Of a stretch of 15,676 nt of DNA, positions 6,630 to 13,764 are shown piece after piece. Where the stretch lies: the NCBI GenBank assembly GCA_029850565.1, contig JARCRR010000059.1, forward strand, positions 1 to 15,676, given 5' to 3'. The translations under genes and the position numbers were made by a program. The DNA comes from Gallionella sp. (GTDB lineage: Bacteria > Pseudomonadota > Gammaproteobacteria > Burkholderiales > Gallionellaceae). Within the stretch, counting starts at the first letter, position 1. The number at the start of each line of letters is the position of its first letter. The notes beneath the pieces were generated by a model that saw nothing but the letters and a program-made list of their open reading frames with translations, was not told the origin of the DNA and did no database searches.

Positions 6630-7808
6630 ATGGAACAGCGAAGTAACAAGACCATCATTTGCAGCGTCTTTTTCTTGGATATCGTCGAATATTCCAAGAA
6701 GTCCGTCTCGGGCCAGATTTCCCTGAAGGAGCGTTTCAACGCTTTTCTTTCGATCGCCATTCGAGATGTTCCGGTCAATGATCGCATTATTCTTGACACC
6801 GGTGACGGTGCTGCGATCAGTTTCCTTGGCGACATCGAAGACGCTTTGCAAGCGGCGCTGAGTATGCGTAGCAGTTTGTTGGGCGAAGGCGTACGCATGG
6901 AGCCCACTTTGCTGGTGCGCATGGGCATCAACCTCGGTCCCGTTCGATTGGTCAAAGACATCAACGGACAGCCCAATATCGTCGGTGACGGCATCAATGT
7001 GGCGCAACGGGTTATGGGTTTCGCCGATCCCGGACAGATTCTGGTCTCTCGTTCCTACTACGATGCCGTTTCACGCTTGTCGCAAGAATATGCGGGCATG
7101 TTCCACTACCAAGGCTCGCGTACCGACAAACATGTGAGGGAACACGAGGTCTATGCTATCGGCTATCCTGGCGATTTCACTTCTACTCAGCGTAGCATCG
7201 TGCTGAAGGAGGAGATCGAACACACAACAGGTTGGCGTCGGGCACTTGCAACGACCAAAATATATTGGGAAGAGTTCATTCATAACGTCGCTTCTTGGGA
7301 GCGGCGTGGCTTGGAGGCTTTCAGAGCAGCTACATCTATTCAGAAGTCTGCAGTTGTCGGGATAGCCACAGTTGTTATGTTTTCAATGATCTTGGGGATA
7401 TACAAGCTGGCACACCGCCCTGCGATGACAGATGCGAAACAAGTTGTGGCAAGTGTGCCCGTGCAGAAGGCACAAGCCAATCCTGCTTCTGCGGTGGTGA
7501 ATGCCCCTAAGGTTGTCGCATCAGAAATTGAAGGCGAGAAGAAGGTTCAGGGTGTCAAACAAAGTGATCGCGTTCGTACTTTGGCAGAAACCACAGGAGG
7601 CCCTGCGGTAGTGAGTTTGGCGATATTGCCTTGGGGTGAGGTCTATCTCGATGGGAAGTTGCAAGGTATAAGTCCTCCCTTGTTTGAATTACAGGTTGTG
7701 GCGGGTACGCACAAGCTGGAAATAAGGAACTCAAGTTTTCCTGTCTACAAAGAAGTCATCAAGGCTAAACCTGGTGCAAAAATTAAAATCAAACATAGCT
7801 TTAAATGA
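6630..7808 (+). CDS. Class III adenylate/guanylate cyclase with transmembrane segment and C-terminal PEGA domain
   Basis: This 392-residue protein starts with a class III nucleotide cyclase domain (about 8-180). The two metal-binding aspartates are Asp17 (FFLDIVEYS) and Asp59 (DTGDG), and the transition-state residues Asn123 and Arg127 lie in GDGINVAQR. A single hydrophobic helix covers about 240-260. A variable Ala/Val/Lys-rich linker follows, then a PEGA domain (about 327-390) with PWGEVYLDGK and GISPPLFELQVVAGTHKLEIRN. The predicted topology is cytoplasmic catalytic domain with periplasmic PEGA domain. The positions that normally choose ATP or GTP look non-canonical (Leu55 and Asn116 by my hand alignment), so the product cannot be named. 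Catalytic residues are kept, so activity is plausible. The gene is 19 bases upstream of the lipoprotein gene and probably in one operon with it and the kinase. Confidence 0.87.
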   Translation: MEQRSNKTIICSVFFLDIVEYSKKSVSGQISLKERFNAFLSIAIRDVPVNDRIILDTGDGAAISFLGDIEDALQAALSMRSSLLGEGVRMEPTLLVRMGINLGPVRLVKDINGQPNIVGDGINVAQRVMGFADPGQILVSRSYYDAVSRLSQEYAGMFHYQGSRTDKHVREHEVYAIGYPGDFTSTQRSIVLKEEIEHTTGWRRALATTKIYWEEFIHNVASWERRGLEAFRAATSIQKSAVVGIATVVMFSMILGIYKLAHRPAMTDAKQVVASVPVQKAQANPASAVVNAPKVVASEIEGEKKVQGVKQSDRVRTLAETTGGPAVVSLAILPWGEVYLDGKLQGISPPLFELQVVAGTHKLEIRNSSFPVYKEVIKAKPGAKIKIKHSFK

Positions 7809-7827
7809 GTTCGAATAGGAGAGTGTG

Positions 7828-8235
7828 ATGTTGTTGCGTTGGATGATGGTGGGCCTAAGCGCACTACTCTTGGCTGGATGTAATGTGGTCAGTACTTGCG
7901 ACGATGGCGGCGGCGGCATACGCCTATTCGGTAAAGACCAAGTCGAGCAAAAACTCGAGATCGGTGTCAAAGAATATGAAGAAGGGAATTATGTGACTTC
8001 AACGAACGCATTGGAGGCAGTTCTGGCAACGAAGACGGCCAGCAATGCTCAGAGGGTGCGTGCGAATAAGTATTTGGCATTTATCAACTGTGTTTCATCT
8101 CGTGAAAAAAGTTGCAGGGAATATTTCCGAAAAGTTTTAGAGATCAATCCTAATTTCAATCTATCTGCGGCGGAAGCGGGCCACCCTATCTGGGGCCCAG
8201 TATTCAATAGTGTCAAAGGTAAGTTCAGTAAGTAA
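7828..8235 (+). CDS. Small TPR-like lipoprotein, possibly TssQ-type (type VI secretion-associated)
   Basis: This 135-residue protein has a lipoprotein signal with lipobox L-A-G-C, giving lipidated Cys18; Asn19 predicts outer-membrane sorting. The mature part is helical and TPR-like. It has a YEEGNYVTSTNALEAVLA repeat-type helix pair, a segment AFINC..(S)REKSCREYF with Cys88 and Cys96 spaced for a possible disulfide, and a C-terminal AEAGHPIWGPVF motif. From memory this layout resembles TssQ, a lipoprotein found with betaproteobacterial type VI secretion clusters; that match is unverified. The ATG at 7828 is preferred over the in-frame GTG at 7825 because GGAG lies 6 bases before it. It sits between the PEGA cyclase and the kinase, so a structural or sensory role in that module is the likeliest guess. 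Confidence 0.8.
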   Translation: MLLRWMMVGLSALLLAGCNVVSTCDDGGGGIRLFGKDQVEQKLEIGVKEYEEGNYVTSTNALEAVLATKTASNAQRVRANKYLAFINCVSSREKSCREYFRKVLEINPNFNLSAAEAGHPIWGPVFNSVKGKFSK

Positions 8236-8243
8236 TTGAAGCG

Positions 8244-9488
8244 ATGGCAGGGGACATGATTAGTCAACTTGGGCGTTACGAGATCATTAGCGAGTTGGGG
8301 CAGGGGGCGATGGGCGTCGTCTATAAAGCCAAGGATCCGCTCATTGATCGTGAGGTGGCGGTCAAGACCATCAATCTGAGCTTGGCCCAGGAAGAGCGAG
8401 AAGAATACGAGGCGCGCTTTTATCAGGAAGCCAAAGCTGCAGGACGCCTCAGCCATCCTAACATTGTGACCATCTATGACGTCGGTCGTAGCGAAGACAT
8501 CGCCTACATTGCGATGGAATACCTACACGGTCGCGAGTTGCGCGACATTCTGAATGACAACAAGATACTACCGATAGTGCAGGTGATCGACATCATCGCT
8601 CAAGTTGCCTTGGGTTTGTCCTACGCGCATGAGCATGACATCGTTCATCGTGACATCAAGCCATCCAATGTCATGGTAATTCGGGATGGACATGTGAAGA
8701 TCACTGATTTCGGTATCGCCCGGATGGCTTCTGCGGCGGTTCGTACTCAGACGGGGATGGTGTTGGGCTCCCCCAAATACATGTCTCCAGAGCAGGTGAT
8801 GGGTAAGCTCACAGATCAACGTTCCGATATCTTTTCGTTGGGCGTGATGTTGTATGAGATGTTGACTGGGCAAGCCCCGTTTTTGGGCGAAAACGTCAAT
8901 TCCATCATGTATCAGACGTTGAACACCACTCCGGCCACTCCTAGCAGCTTGAATCCTGATGTCCCCGAGATGTTGAATTTCATCGTTGCGAAAGCACTGG
9001 CGAAAGATCTGGATTCCCGCTATCAGAATGCCCGTGATCTGGCAAATGACCTGCGTGCTTGCCGTGATGCTTTGCCGCGTACATCTGCGGTCAATCCATT
9101 GCCGGATACGACTCCAAAAGCATTTAATGCAACAAATCAGGATGCCACGCCATCCGATTTGGCCGATGCGGGGGAAGAGTCAAACCAAGTGCCCACTTTG
9201 GGCTTGTCGACTTCTTTCGATTCGATGGAGGCGACCATGCGGTTGGCCTCCATGACCGCCAGCGAAGAGGATGTCGAAGAGTTATCCAAGACATTTCGCA
9301 TGTCCCGCCCCAGCATGGATGACATCAATCGTGCCGGTATAGGACTTCGTGCAGATGCCGCATCGAAGGCCGCGCCGGTTTCGCGTTCCTATAGCCAACC
9401 GACGCCTCCGGCCAATGGGGGGGGCTATATCTTGCTGGCTATTATCGCACTTGTCGTGATCGGGCTTATCTCTACCATCGTGTTCTGA
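8244..9488 (+). CDS. Ser/Thr protein kinase with C-terminal membrane anchor
   Basis: This 414-residue protein begins with a complete Hanks-type kinase domain (about 12-275). It has a glycine loop GQGAMG (19-24), catalytic Lys41 in VAVK, helix-C Glu62, HRDIKPSN with Asp137, DFG with Asp155, an activation segment containing Thr168 and Thr170, and MSPEQ (180-184). No catalytic residue is missing. An acidic, Ser/Thr-rich cytoplasmic linker (about 280-390) contains two similar motifs, TMRL at Thr331 and TFRM at Thr350. One hydrophobic helix (about 395-413) ends one residue before the C-terminus, so there is no periplasmic sensor such as PASTA. The start at 8244 is 8 bases after the lipoprotein stop; ATG 8256 is an alternative. 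The kinase resembles PpkA-type regulators in its core. Its substrates are unknown. Confidence 0.92.
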   Translation: MAGDMISQLGRYEIISELGQGAMGVVYKAKDPLIDREVAVKTINLSLAQEEREEYEARFYQEAKAAGRLSHPNIVTIYDVGRSEDIAYIAMEYLHGRELRDILNDNKILPIVQVIDIIAQVALGLSYAHEHDIVHRDIKPSNVMVIRDGHVKITDFGIARMASAAVRTQTGMVLGSPKYMSPEQVMGKLTDQRSDIFSLGVMLYEMLTGQAPFLGENVNSIMYQTLNTTPATPSSLNPDVPEMLNFIVAKALAKDLDSRYQNARDLANDLRACRDALPRTSAVNPLPDTTPKAFNATNQDATPSDLADAGEESNQVPTLGLSTSFDSMEATMRLASMTASEEDVEELSKTFRMSRPSMDDINRAGIGLRADAASKAAPVSRSYSQPTPPANGGGYILLAIIALVVIGLISTIVF

Positions 9489-9504
9489 AAATATTTACGC
9501 ACAA

Positions 9505-9957
9505 ATGAGTGCAAGTTTTCAGAGACATTTCAAGTTGTGCCCTTCCGGATATTTTTCTGCTTTCATCTTTGTAGTTTGTTGTATTTCGCTGGCTATTCTG
9601 ACCAAGCTACCCATGAGTCCGGGGTGGCAGATATTGCTGTGTCTATTGGTGGTGATGGCAAGTTCGTTCGTATTTTTGAGGGATGCCAGACTAAGCTTGG
9701 CATTTTCCTGCATTGCATTCCGATTGGACGATGAATGCGTTATCACGATGATGATGCGTGACGGAAGGCATTTGACCGGGAAGTTGATGTCGGGCGGAGT
9801 GGTACTGCCTTTTCTCGTTTTGCTCAACATCCGGTTGGATGAGGGAGGAAGGCGGAGTTTGGTGTTGCTGAAGGGCGGTATGAGCAACGACAATTTCAGA
9901 CGATTGAGGATTCTGCTCAGGTGGGGCGAGGGATCTAACTCGTGGGATGCAATATAG
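9505..9957 (+). CDS. YgfX/CptA-like membrane protein (DUF1434 type)
   Basis: This 150-residue protein has two closely spaced hydrophobic helices near the N-terminus (about 17-35 and 42-58). A soluble C-terminal part contains DGRHLTGKL, GGVVLPFLVLLNIRL and DNFRRLRILLRW. This layout matches the YgfX family, whose E. coli member was described both as a toxin partner of SdhE (YgfY) and as a membrane protein linked to flavinylation or cell shape. Position next to nadB and rpoE supports this, since ygfX-like genes often lie there. No sdhE gene is seen beside it. It starts 16 bases after the kinase stop with a poor ribosome-binding site, and its 3' end overlaps the convergent nadB 3' end by 23 bases. 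The family call rests on topology, end motifs and context. Confidence 0.65.
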   Translation: MSASFQRHFKLCPSGYFSAFIFVVCCISLAILTKLPMSPGWQILLCLLVVMASSFVFLRDARLSLAFSCIAFRLDDECVITMMMRDGRHLTGKLMSGGVVLPFLVLLNIRLDEGGRRSLVLLKGGMSNDNFRRLRILLRWGEGSNSWDAI

Positions 9958-11512
9958 TGGGTTTTGCCTCATCGAGCATCACCGGATAGTCCTTGCTGAA
10001 GTGCAAGCCGCGGCTTTCATGCCGAGTCAAAGCGCTTTGCACTATCAGGTCTGCGGTCTGCACCAAGTTGCGTAGTTCCAACAGGTCGGCCGTGACATGG
10101 AAATTGCGGTAGTACTCGTTGATCTCTTCGTGCAACAAACGGATGCGATGTTGGGCGCGCTGTAAACGTTTCGTGGTGCGCACGATGCCAACATAGTCCC
10201 ACATGAAACGGCGCAATTCGTCCCAGTTGTGCGAAATCACGACCAATTCATCGGCATCCGTGACGCGACTCTCATCCCAAACTGGCAATGGCTGCGGTTC
10301 ATGTGCAGGTTTGTTCAGAATGTCTTGGGCGGCGGCATCTGCGAATACCAGGCATTCCAAAAGGGAGTTGCTTGCCAAGCGATTTGCTCCATGTAAACCC
10401 GTGCTGGCTGTTTCGCCGATGGCATACAGGTCTTGTACATCAGTGTGAGCAGAGAGGTCGGTCATTAGGCCGCCGCAGGTGAAATGCATTGCGGGTACGA
10501 CAGGGATGGGTTGCTTTGCGATATCGATACCCAGTGCCAAACAGCGTGAGTAAATGGTTGGGAAGTGTTCACGCAAGAAAGATTCGGACTGGTGTGAGAT
10601 GTCTAGATACACGCAATCCAGTCCGCGTTTCTTCATTTCATAATCTATGGCGCGCGCCACCACATCGCGCGGCGCAAGTTCGGCACGCTCGTCATGCCAA
10701 GGCATGAAGCGTGTCCCATCAGGGAGTTTAAGTAAACCTCCCTCGCCACGTACCGCCTCGCTGATCAAGAAAGATTTTGCATGAGGATGGTAAAGACAGG
10801 TCGGATGGAATTGCATGAATTCCATATTGGACACCCGGCATCCTGCGCGCCATCCCATTGCGATCCCGTCACCGGTGGCTGTGTCAGGGTTGGTTGTATA
10901 GAGATATACCTTGCCTGCGCCGCCTGTTGCCAGCACCGTATTGTTTGCGGCGATCGTCAGCACGTTTCCGGAAGATGAATCGAGAACGTAAGCGCCGAGG
11001 CAGCGCTGTTCGGAGAGCCCGAGTTTCTTTGCAGTGATCAGATCGACTGCGATGTGATGCTCTAGGACAGTTACGTTGGGATGGGCGAGTACCTTTTCGG
11101 AGAGGGTCTGTTGTACAGCCTTTCCGGTCGCATCGGCTGCATGGATGATGCGGCGGCGACTGTGCCCGCCCTCACGGGTAAGGTGGTAATCATTTGCCCC
11201 ATTCTCCTCTTTTGAGAAAAGAACTCCCTGTTCGATCAGCCAATTGACTGCCGCCGCGCCGCGCTCGACTACGAACCGGGTCGTCACGGGGTCGCACAGC
11301 CCGGCCCCCGCTGTTTGGGTGTCGCTGATGTGTTCATCAAGGCTGTCTTCAGGGCTTTGCACCGCAGCAATCCCGCCTTGCGCCCATGCGCTTGCTCCGT
11401 CCAGCAGGTGTTTTTTGGTGACGATGCCGATTTTTTGACGGTCAGCAAGCTTGAGTGCCAGCGAAAGACCGGCTAATCCGCTACCGATGATGAGGGTGTC
11501 AAAGCGCAACAC
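9935..11512 (-). CDS. nadB: L-aspartate oxidase
   Basis: This 525-residue flavoenzyme oxidises L-aspartate to iminoaspartate, the first step of de novo NAD synthesis in the cytoplasm; NadA uses the product. The N-terminal FAD-binding GxGxxG appears as IIGSGLAGLSLAL (8-20), followed by SAWAQGGIAA (41-50). Later fumarate-reductase/succinate-dehydrogenase family motifs include REGGHSRRRIIHA (113-125), EFMQFHPTCLYHP (231-243), the catalytic-loop APRDVVARAI (280-289), HFTCGG (343-348) and TGLHGANRLASNSLLEC (371-387). The HSRRR and TCLYHP forms distinguish it from SdhA and FrdA. The first possible start is GTG at 11512, with TTG directly after; there is no ATG and no clear ribosome-binding site. 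It is divergent from rpoE. nadA and nadC are not in the window. Confidence 0.96.
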   Translation of the reverse strand: MLRFDTLIIGSGLAGLSLALKLADRQKIGIVTKKHLLDGASAWAQGGIAAVQSPEDSLDEHISDTQTAGAGLCDPVTTRFVVERGAAAVNWLIEQGVLFSKEENGANDYHLTREGGHSRRRIIHAADATGKAVQQTLSEKVLAHPNVTVLEHHIAVDLITAKKLGLSEQRCLGAYVLDSSSGNVLTIAANNTVLATGGAGKVYLYTTNPDTATGDGIAMGWRAGCRVSNMEFMQFHPTCLYHPHAKSFLISEAVRGEGGLLKLPDGTRFMPWHDERAELAPRDVVARAIDYEMKKRGLDCVYLDISHQSESFLREHFPTIYSRCLALGIDIAKQPIPVVPAMHFTCGGLMTDLSAHTDVQDLYAIGETASTGLHGANRLASNSLLECLVFADAAAQDILNKPAHEPQPLPVWDESRVTDADELVVISHNWDELRRFMWDYVGIVRTTKRLQRAQHRIRLLHEEINEYYRNFHVTADLLELRNLVQTADLIVQSALTRHESRGLHFSKDYPVMLDEAKPTILHPTS

Positions 11513-11544
11513 GTGGCTGAGAATGAGTGACTGACATTGGCGTG

Positions 11545-11553
11545 ACTATAGCA
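11545..11553 (-). promoter_or_regulatory. Predicted extended -10 promoter for nadB
   Basis: On the minus strand TGCTATAGT gives an extended -10 (TG, one base, then TATAGT at 11545-11550). No -35 with normal spacing is evident, which is acceptable for extended -10 promoters. A start near 11538 gives a leader of about 26 bases before the GTG start of nadB. Confidence 0.55.
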
Positions 11554-11625
11554 AATCTTGCCTTTCCAATCGGACAAATGAACTAAATTTTTCTGACGTT
11601 GTCCATCCGCGCGTTACGGGCAAGG

Positions 11626-11654
11626 CTGACGATATGCACCCGTCCGGTTATACT
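11626..11654 (+). promoter_or_regulatory. Predicted sigma-70 promoter for rpoE-rseABC-mucD
   Basis: CTGACG (11626-11631) and TATACT (11649-11654) are exactly 17 bases apart, matching the consensus at four and five of six positions. Initiation near 11661 would leave a leader of about 40 bases before the rpoE ATG. The promoter looks housekeeping-type and not sigma-E-type. Confidence 0.7.
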
Positions 11655-11659
11655 GGAAG

Positions 11660-11674
11660 GCCACGCATAGTGGC
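11660..11674 (+). repeat. Inverted repeat at the predicted rpoE transcription start
   Basis: GCCAC (11660-11664) and GTGGC (11670-11674) flank a 5-base GCATA loop, with a further G-T wobble possible outside. The hairpin would sit at the very 5' end of the rpoE mRNA, or the DNA palindrome could be an operator just downstream of the start. Short repeats of this size also occur by chance. Confidence 0.35.
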
Positions 11675-11701
11675 TCAATATTCATAAGACCGGGAAACGG
11701 A

Positions 11702-12301
11702 ATGGGTGACAGGGAGGTCGATCAACAGCTGGTAGAGCGCGCGCAACGCGGCGATAAGCACGCGTTCGAGTTGCTGGTGGTCAAGTATCAGCGCCGCTTG
11801 GGAAGATTGATTTCGCGGTTCGTGCGCAATACCGCCGAGGCTGAGGATCTGACGCAAGAAGCGTTCATCAAGGCCTATCGGGCATTGCCGGCTTTTCGTG
11901 GGGATAGTGCTTTCTACACGTGGCTGTACCGTATCGGTATCAATACGGCCAAGAACTATTTGCTGGCCCAGGGAAGGAAAGCGCCTACCAGCACTCCGTT
12001 CGATGCCGAAGAGGCTGAGGATTTTGAGGATGCGTCTCTATTGCATGAGGTGGCCACACCTGAAAATGAGTTGATGAGCAAGCAGGTGGTGGATGTGGTG
12101 AACGCTTCCTTGCAGCAGTTACCCGAAGATCTGCGCACAGCGCTGACATTGCGCGAGATCGAGGGTTTGAGTTATGAGGAGATCGCGGCGGTGATGAATT
12201 GCCCGATCGGCACAGTCAGATCGCGCATATTCAGAGCGCGCGAGGTGGTCGCCACGAATCTGCGGCCACTGTTGGGAACAAGCGAAGACAAGAGGTGGTG
12301 A
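11702..12301 (+). CDS. rpoE: RNA polymerase sigma factor RpoE (ECF, sigma-E/AlgU type)
   Basis: This 199-residue ECF sigma factor directs envelope-stress transcription. Region 2 (about 25-90) includes DLTQEAFIKAYR (49-60) and the DNA-melting part FRGDSAFYTWLYRIGINTAKNYL. Region 4 (about 133-185) includes the helix-turn-helix LSYEEIAAVMNCPIGTVRSRIFRARE. These are highly typical of the RpoE/AlgU group and not of iron- or heavy-metal-type ECF factors. The gene leads rseA, rseB, rseC and mucD, which matches the classic RpoE operon and confirms the subgroup. It is held inactive at the membrane by RseA until periplasmic misfolding triggers proteolysis of RseA; that mechanism is known from E. coli and Pseudomonas and inferred here. 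rseA begins two bases after the stop, with its Shine-Dalgarno sequence inside the end of rpoE. Confidence 0.97.
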   Translation: MGDREVDQQLVERAQRGDKHAFELLVVKYQRRLGRLISRFVRNTAEAEDLTQEAFIKAYRALPAFRGDSAFYTWLYRIGINTAKNYLLAQGRKAPTSTPFDAEEAEDFEDASLLHEVATPENELMSKQVVDVVNASLQQLPEDLRTALTLREIEGLSYEEIAAVMNCPIGTVRSRIFRAREVVATNLRPLLGTSEDKRW

Positions 12302-12303
12302 AG

Positions 12304-12777
12304 ATGAAACAAGAGATATCGGTATTGATGGATGGCGAGATGTTCGAGGATGAGGCGGATACGTTCTTCGATAGATTGAAAAAACATCCGGAAGCTCGAC
12401 GGGATTGGGCAACCTATCACTTGATCGGTGATGCTTTGCGTCAACCGGACCACATCCATCGCGACCTCAGTTCATCTTTCAGAGAACGCTTGCAATCTGA
12501 ACCGACCATCTTGGCACCCCATAGTCGCAGCCCGCAAAAGATCAGACACTACGCCCTTTCAGCGGCGGCTTCTGTGATGGCATTGGCCATCGTGGCATGG
12601 ATGTCGATGCAGATCGGAAACGAGCCGGCACCCCAGATGGCGTCTGTTCAGCAAAACAATGCGATTAGACCGGCCTCTTTTCAGGCTAATGACTATTTGA
12701 TGGCGCACCAAGAGGTCTCACCCAGTGCCGATGTTCAAGGTGCGGCGACTTATATCCATACGGTGGCTTCAAAATAG
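12304..12777 (+). CDS. rseA: Anti-sigma-E factor RseA (MucA type)
   Basis: This 157-residue protein has an N-terminal cytoplasmic sigma-binding domain with the family start MKQEISVLMDGE, followed by ARRDWATYHLIGDALRQ (31-47). One membrane helix lies at about 83-101. A periplasmic tail carries DYLMAHQEVSPSADVQG (130-146), typical of proteobacterial RseA/MucA. It would hold RpoE at the inner membrane and be cut by DegS- and RseP-type proteases under stress. The ATG at 12304 is chosen over longer in-frame extensions because AGAGGTGG lies just upstream and because extension would run through the end of rpoE. Its TAG overlaps the rseB GTG by one base (TAGTG). Confidence 0.93.
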   Translation: MKQEISVLMDGEMFEDEADTFFDRLKKHPEARRDWATYHLIGDALRQPDHIHRDLSSSFRERLQSEPTILAPHSRSPQKIRHYALSAAASVMALAIVAWMSMQIGNEPAPQMASVQQNNAIRPASFQANDYLMAHQEVSPSADVQGAATYIHTVASK

Positions 12778-13763
12778 TGCGAATCGAATCTCTAAAATTA
12801 GGTGCTGGTTTTTTGCTGCTGCAACTGGTTACAGGGGTAGTTTGTGCCGATCCGTTGCTTGAGGACTCCGATTGGTTGAAGACCATGGCGTTCGCGGGAC
12901 ACCAGACCAACTACAGCGGTGTCTTTGTCTATCAATCCGGTGGGCGGGTCGAGATGTCGCGTATCACGCATATTGCTGACAAGACCGGCGAGCACGAGCG
13001 TTTGGAGGGTCTGGATGGTCTTAAGCGTGAAGTCATCCGCAATAACGACAAGGTCTGGCTCTATCTGGGCGATAAAAAAGTTCGGATAGAGAAGCGTCGT
13101 GCGCAACGCGCTTTCCCGGCATTATTGCCTGAACAGATACAGACGCTGAAAGAGAATTACCAGATCAGTCAAGGTGAGGAAGATAGGGTCGCCGACTATC
13201 ATGCGCACACCGTGTTATTCCACCCCAAAGACAATCTGCGCTACACGCGAAAGATGTGGGCTCACAGCGAATCCGGTCTGTTGCTAAAGGCGGTAGTGTT
13301 GGATGAGCGTGGTCGTGTGATCGAGGAATATGCTTTTTCGCAGATAGAGATAGGCGGCAAAAACATCAATCACAAATGGGTAGTCCCCAATGAGACGGAA
13401 GCGTCTCGTTTGGCCGGGCAAAAGAATCTGTCTCCTTTGCCCAAGGCAAGTTTTGAGAACGCACCGAGCGGGTGGCAAGTCGATTCCGTTCCTGCGGGCT
13501 TCAAAAAGATACTGGAGATGCGACGCACCATTGCGGATAAAAAATTACCAGTGGTACATATCGTCTACTCGGATGGTTTATCGGGCATCTCAGTGTTCAT
13601 CGAAAAAGTCAGTGAGGTGACTGACATTCCCGGATTGTCAGGCCGCGGTGCGGTGCATATGTACAACCGCTTGGTAGGTGACAATCTGGTGACTGTGGTT
13701 GGAGAGGTACCTCCCAGGGTGGTGATTCAAGTCGCTGATTCGGTCCGTTTCGCAGGTGAATGA
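12777..13763 (+). CDS. rseB: Periplasmic sigma-E regulatory protein RseB/MucB
   Basis: This 328-residue protein has a type I signal peptide (about 1-24, predicted cleavage after VCA). Cys23 is not in a lipobox, so a lipoprotein is not expected. The mature N-terminal part (about 30-200) matches the MucB/RseB lipoprotein-carrier-like fold with DWLKTMAFAGHQTNYSGVFV (32-51) and ITHIADKTGEHERL. The smaller C-terminal domain (about 220-325) contains PSGWQVDSVPAGFK and ends in the RVVIQVADSVRF strand. RseB binds the periplasmic tail of RseA and shields it from DegS until it senses off-pathway lipopolysaccharide or lipoprotein. Start codon GTG overlaps the rseA stop by one base and is the only start consistent with the signal peptide. 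It ends one base before rseC. Confidence 0.94.
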   Translation: MRIESLKLGAGFLLLQLVTGVVCADPLLEDSDWLKTMAFAGHQTNYSGVFVYQSGGRVEMSRITHIADKTGEHERLEGLDGLKREVIRNNDKVWLYLGDKKVRIEKRRAQRAFPALLPEQIQTLKENYQISQGEEDRVADYHAHTVLFHPKDNLRYTRKMWAHSESGLLLKAVVLDERGRVIEEYAFSQIEIGGKNINHKWVVPNETEASRLAGQKNLSPLPKASFENAPSGWQVDSVPAGFKKILEMRRTIADKKLPVVHIVYSDGLSGISVFIEKVSEVTDIPGLSGRGAVHMYNRLVGDNLVTVVGEVPPRVVIQVADSVRFAGE

Positions 13764-13764
13764 G

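Noticed and set aside
11580..11607. Sigma-E-type autoregulatory promoter for rpoE
   Set aside because: GAACTA resembles the sigma-E -35, but at 16-base spacing the -10 reads TCCAT rather than a TCTGA-like element, and the TCTGA nearby is only about 7 bases away.
12777..12850. RseB as a lipoprotein because of Cys23 near the end of its signal peptide
   Set aside because: The residues before Cys23 are G-V-V, which lack the small residue needed at -1 of a lipobox; VCA followed by Asp fits type I cleavage.
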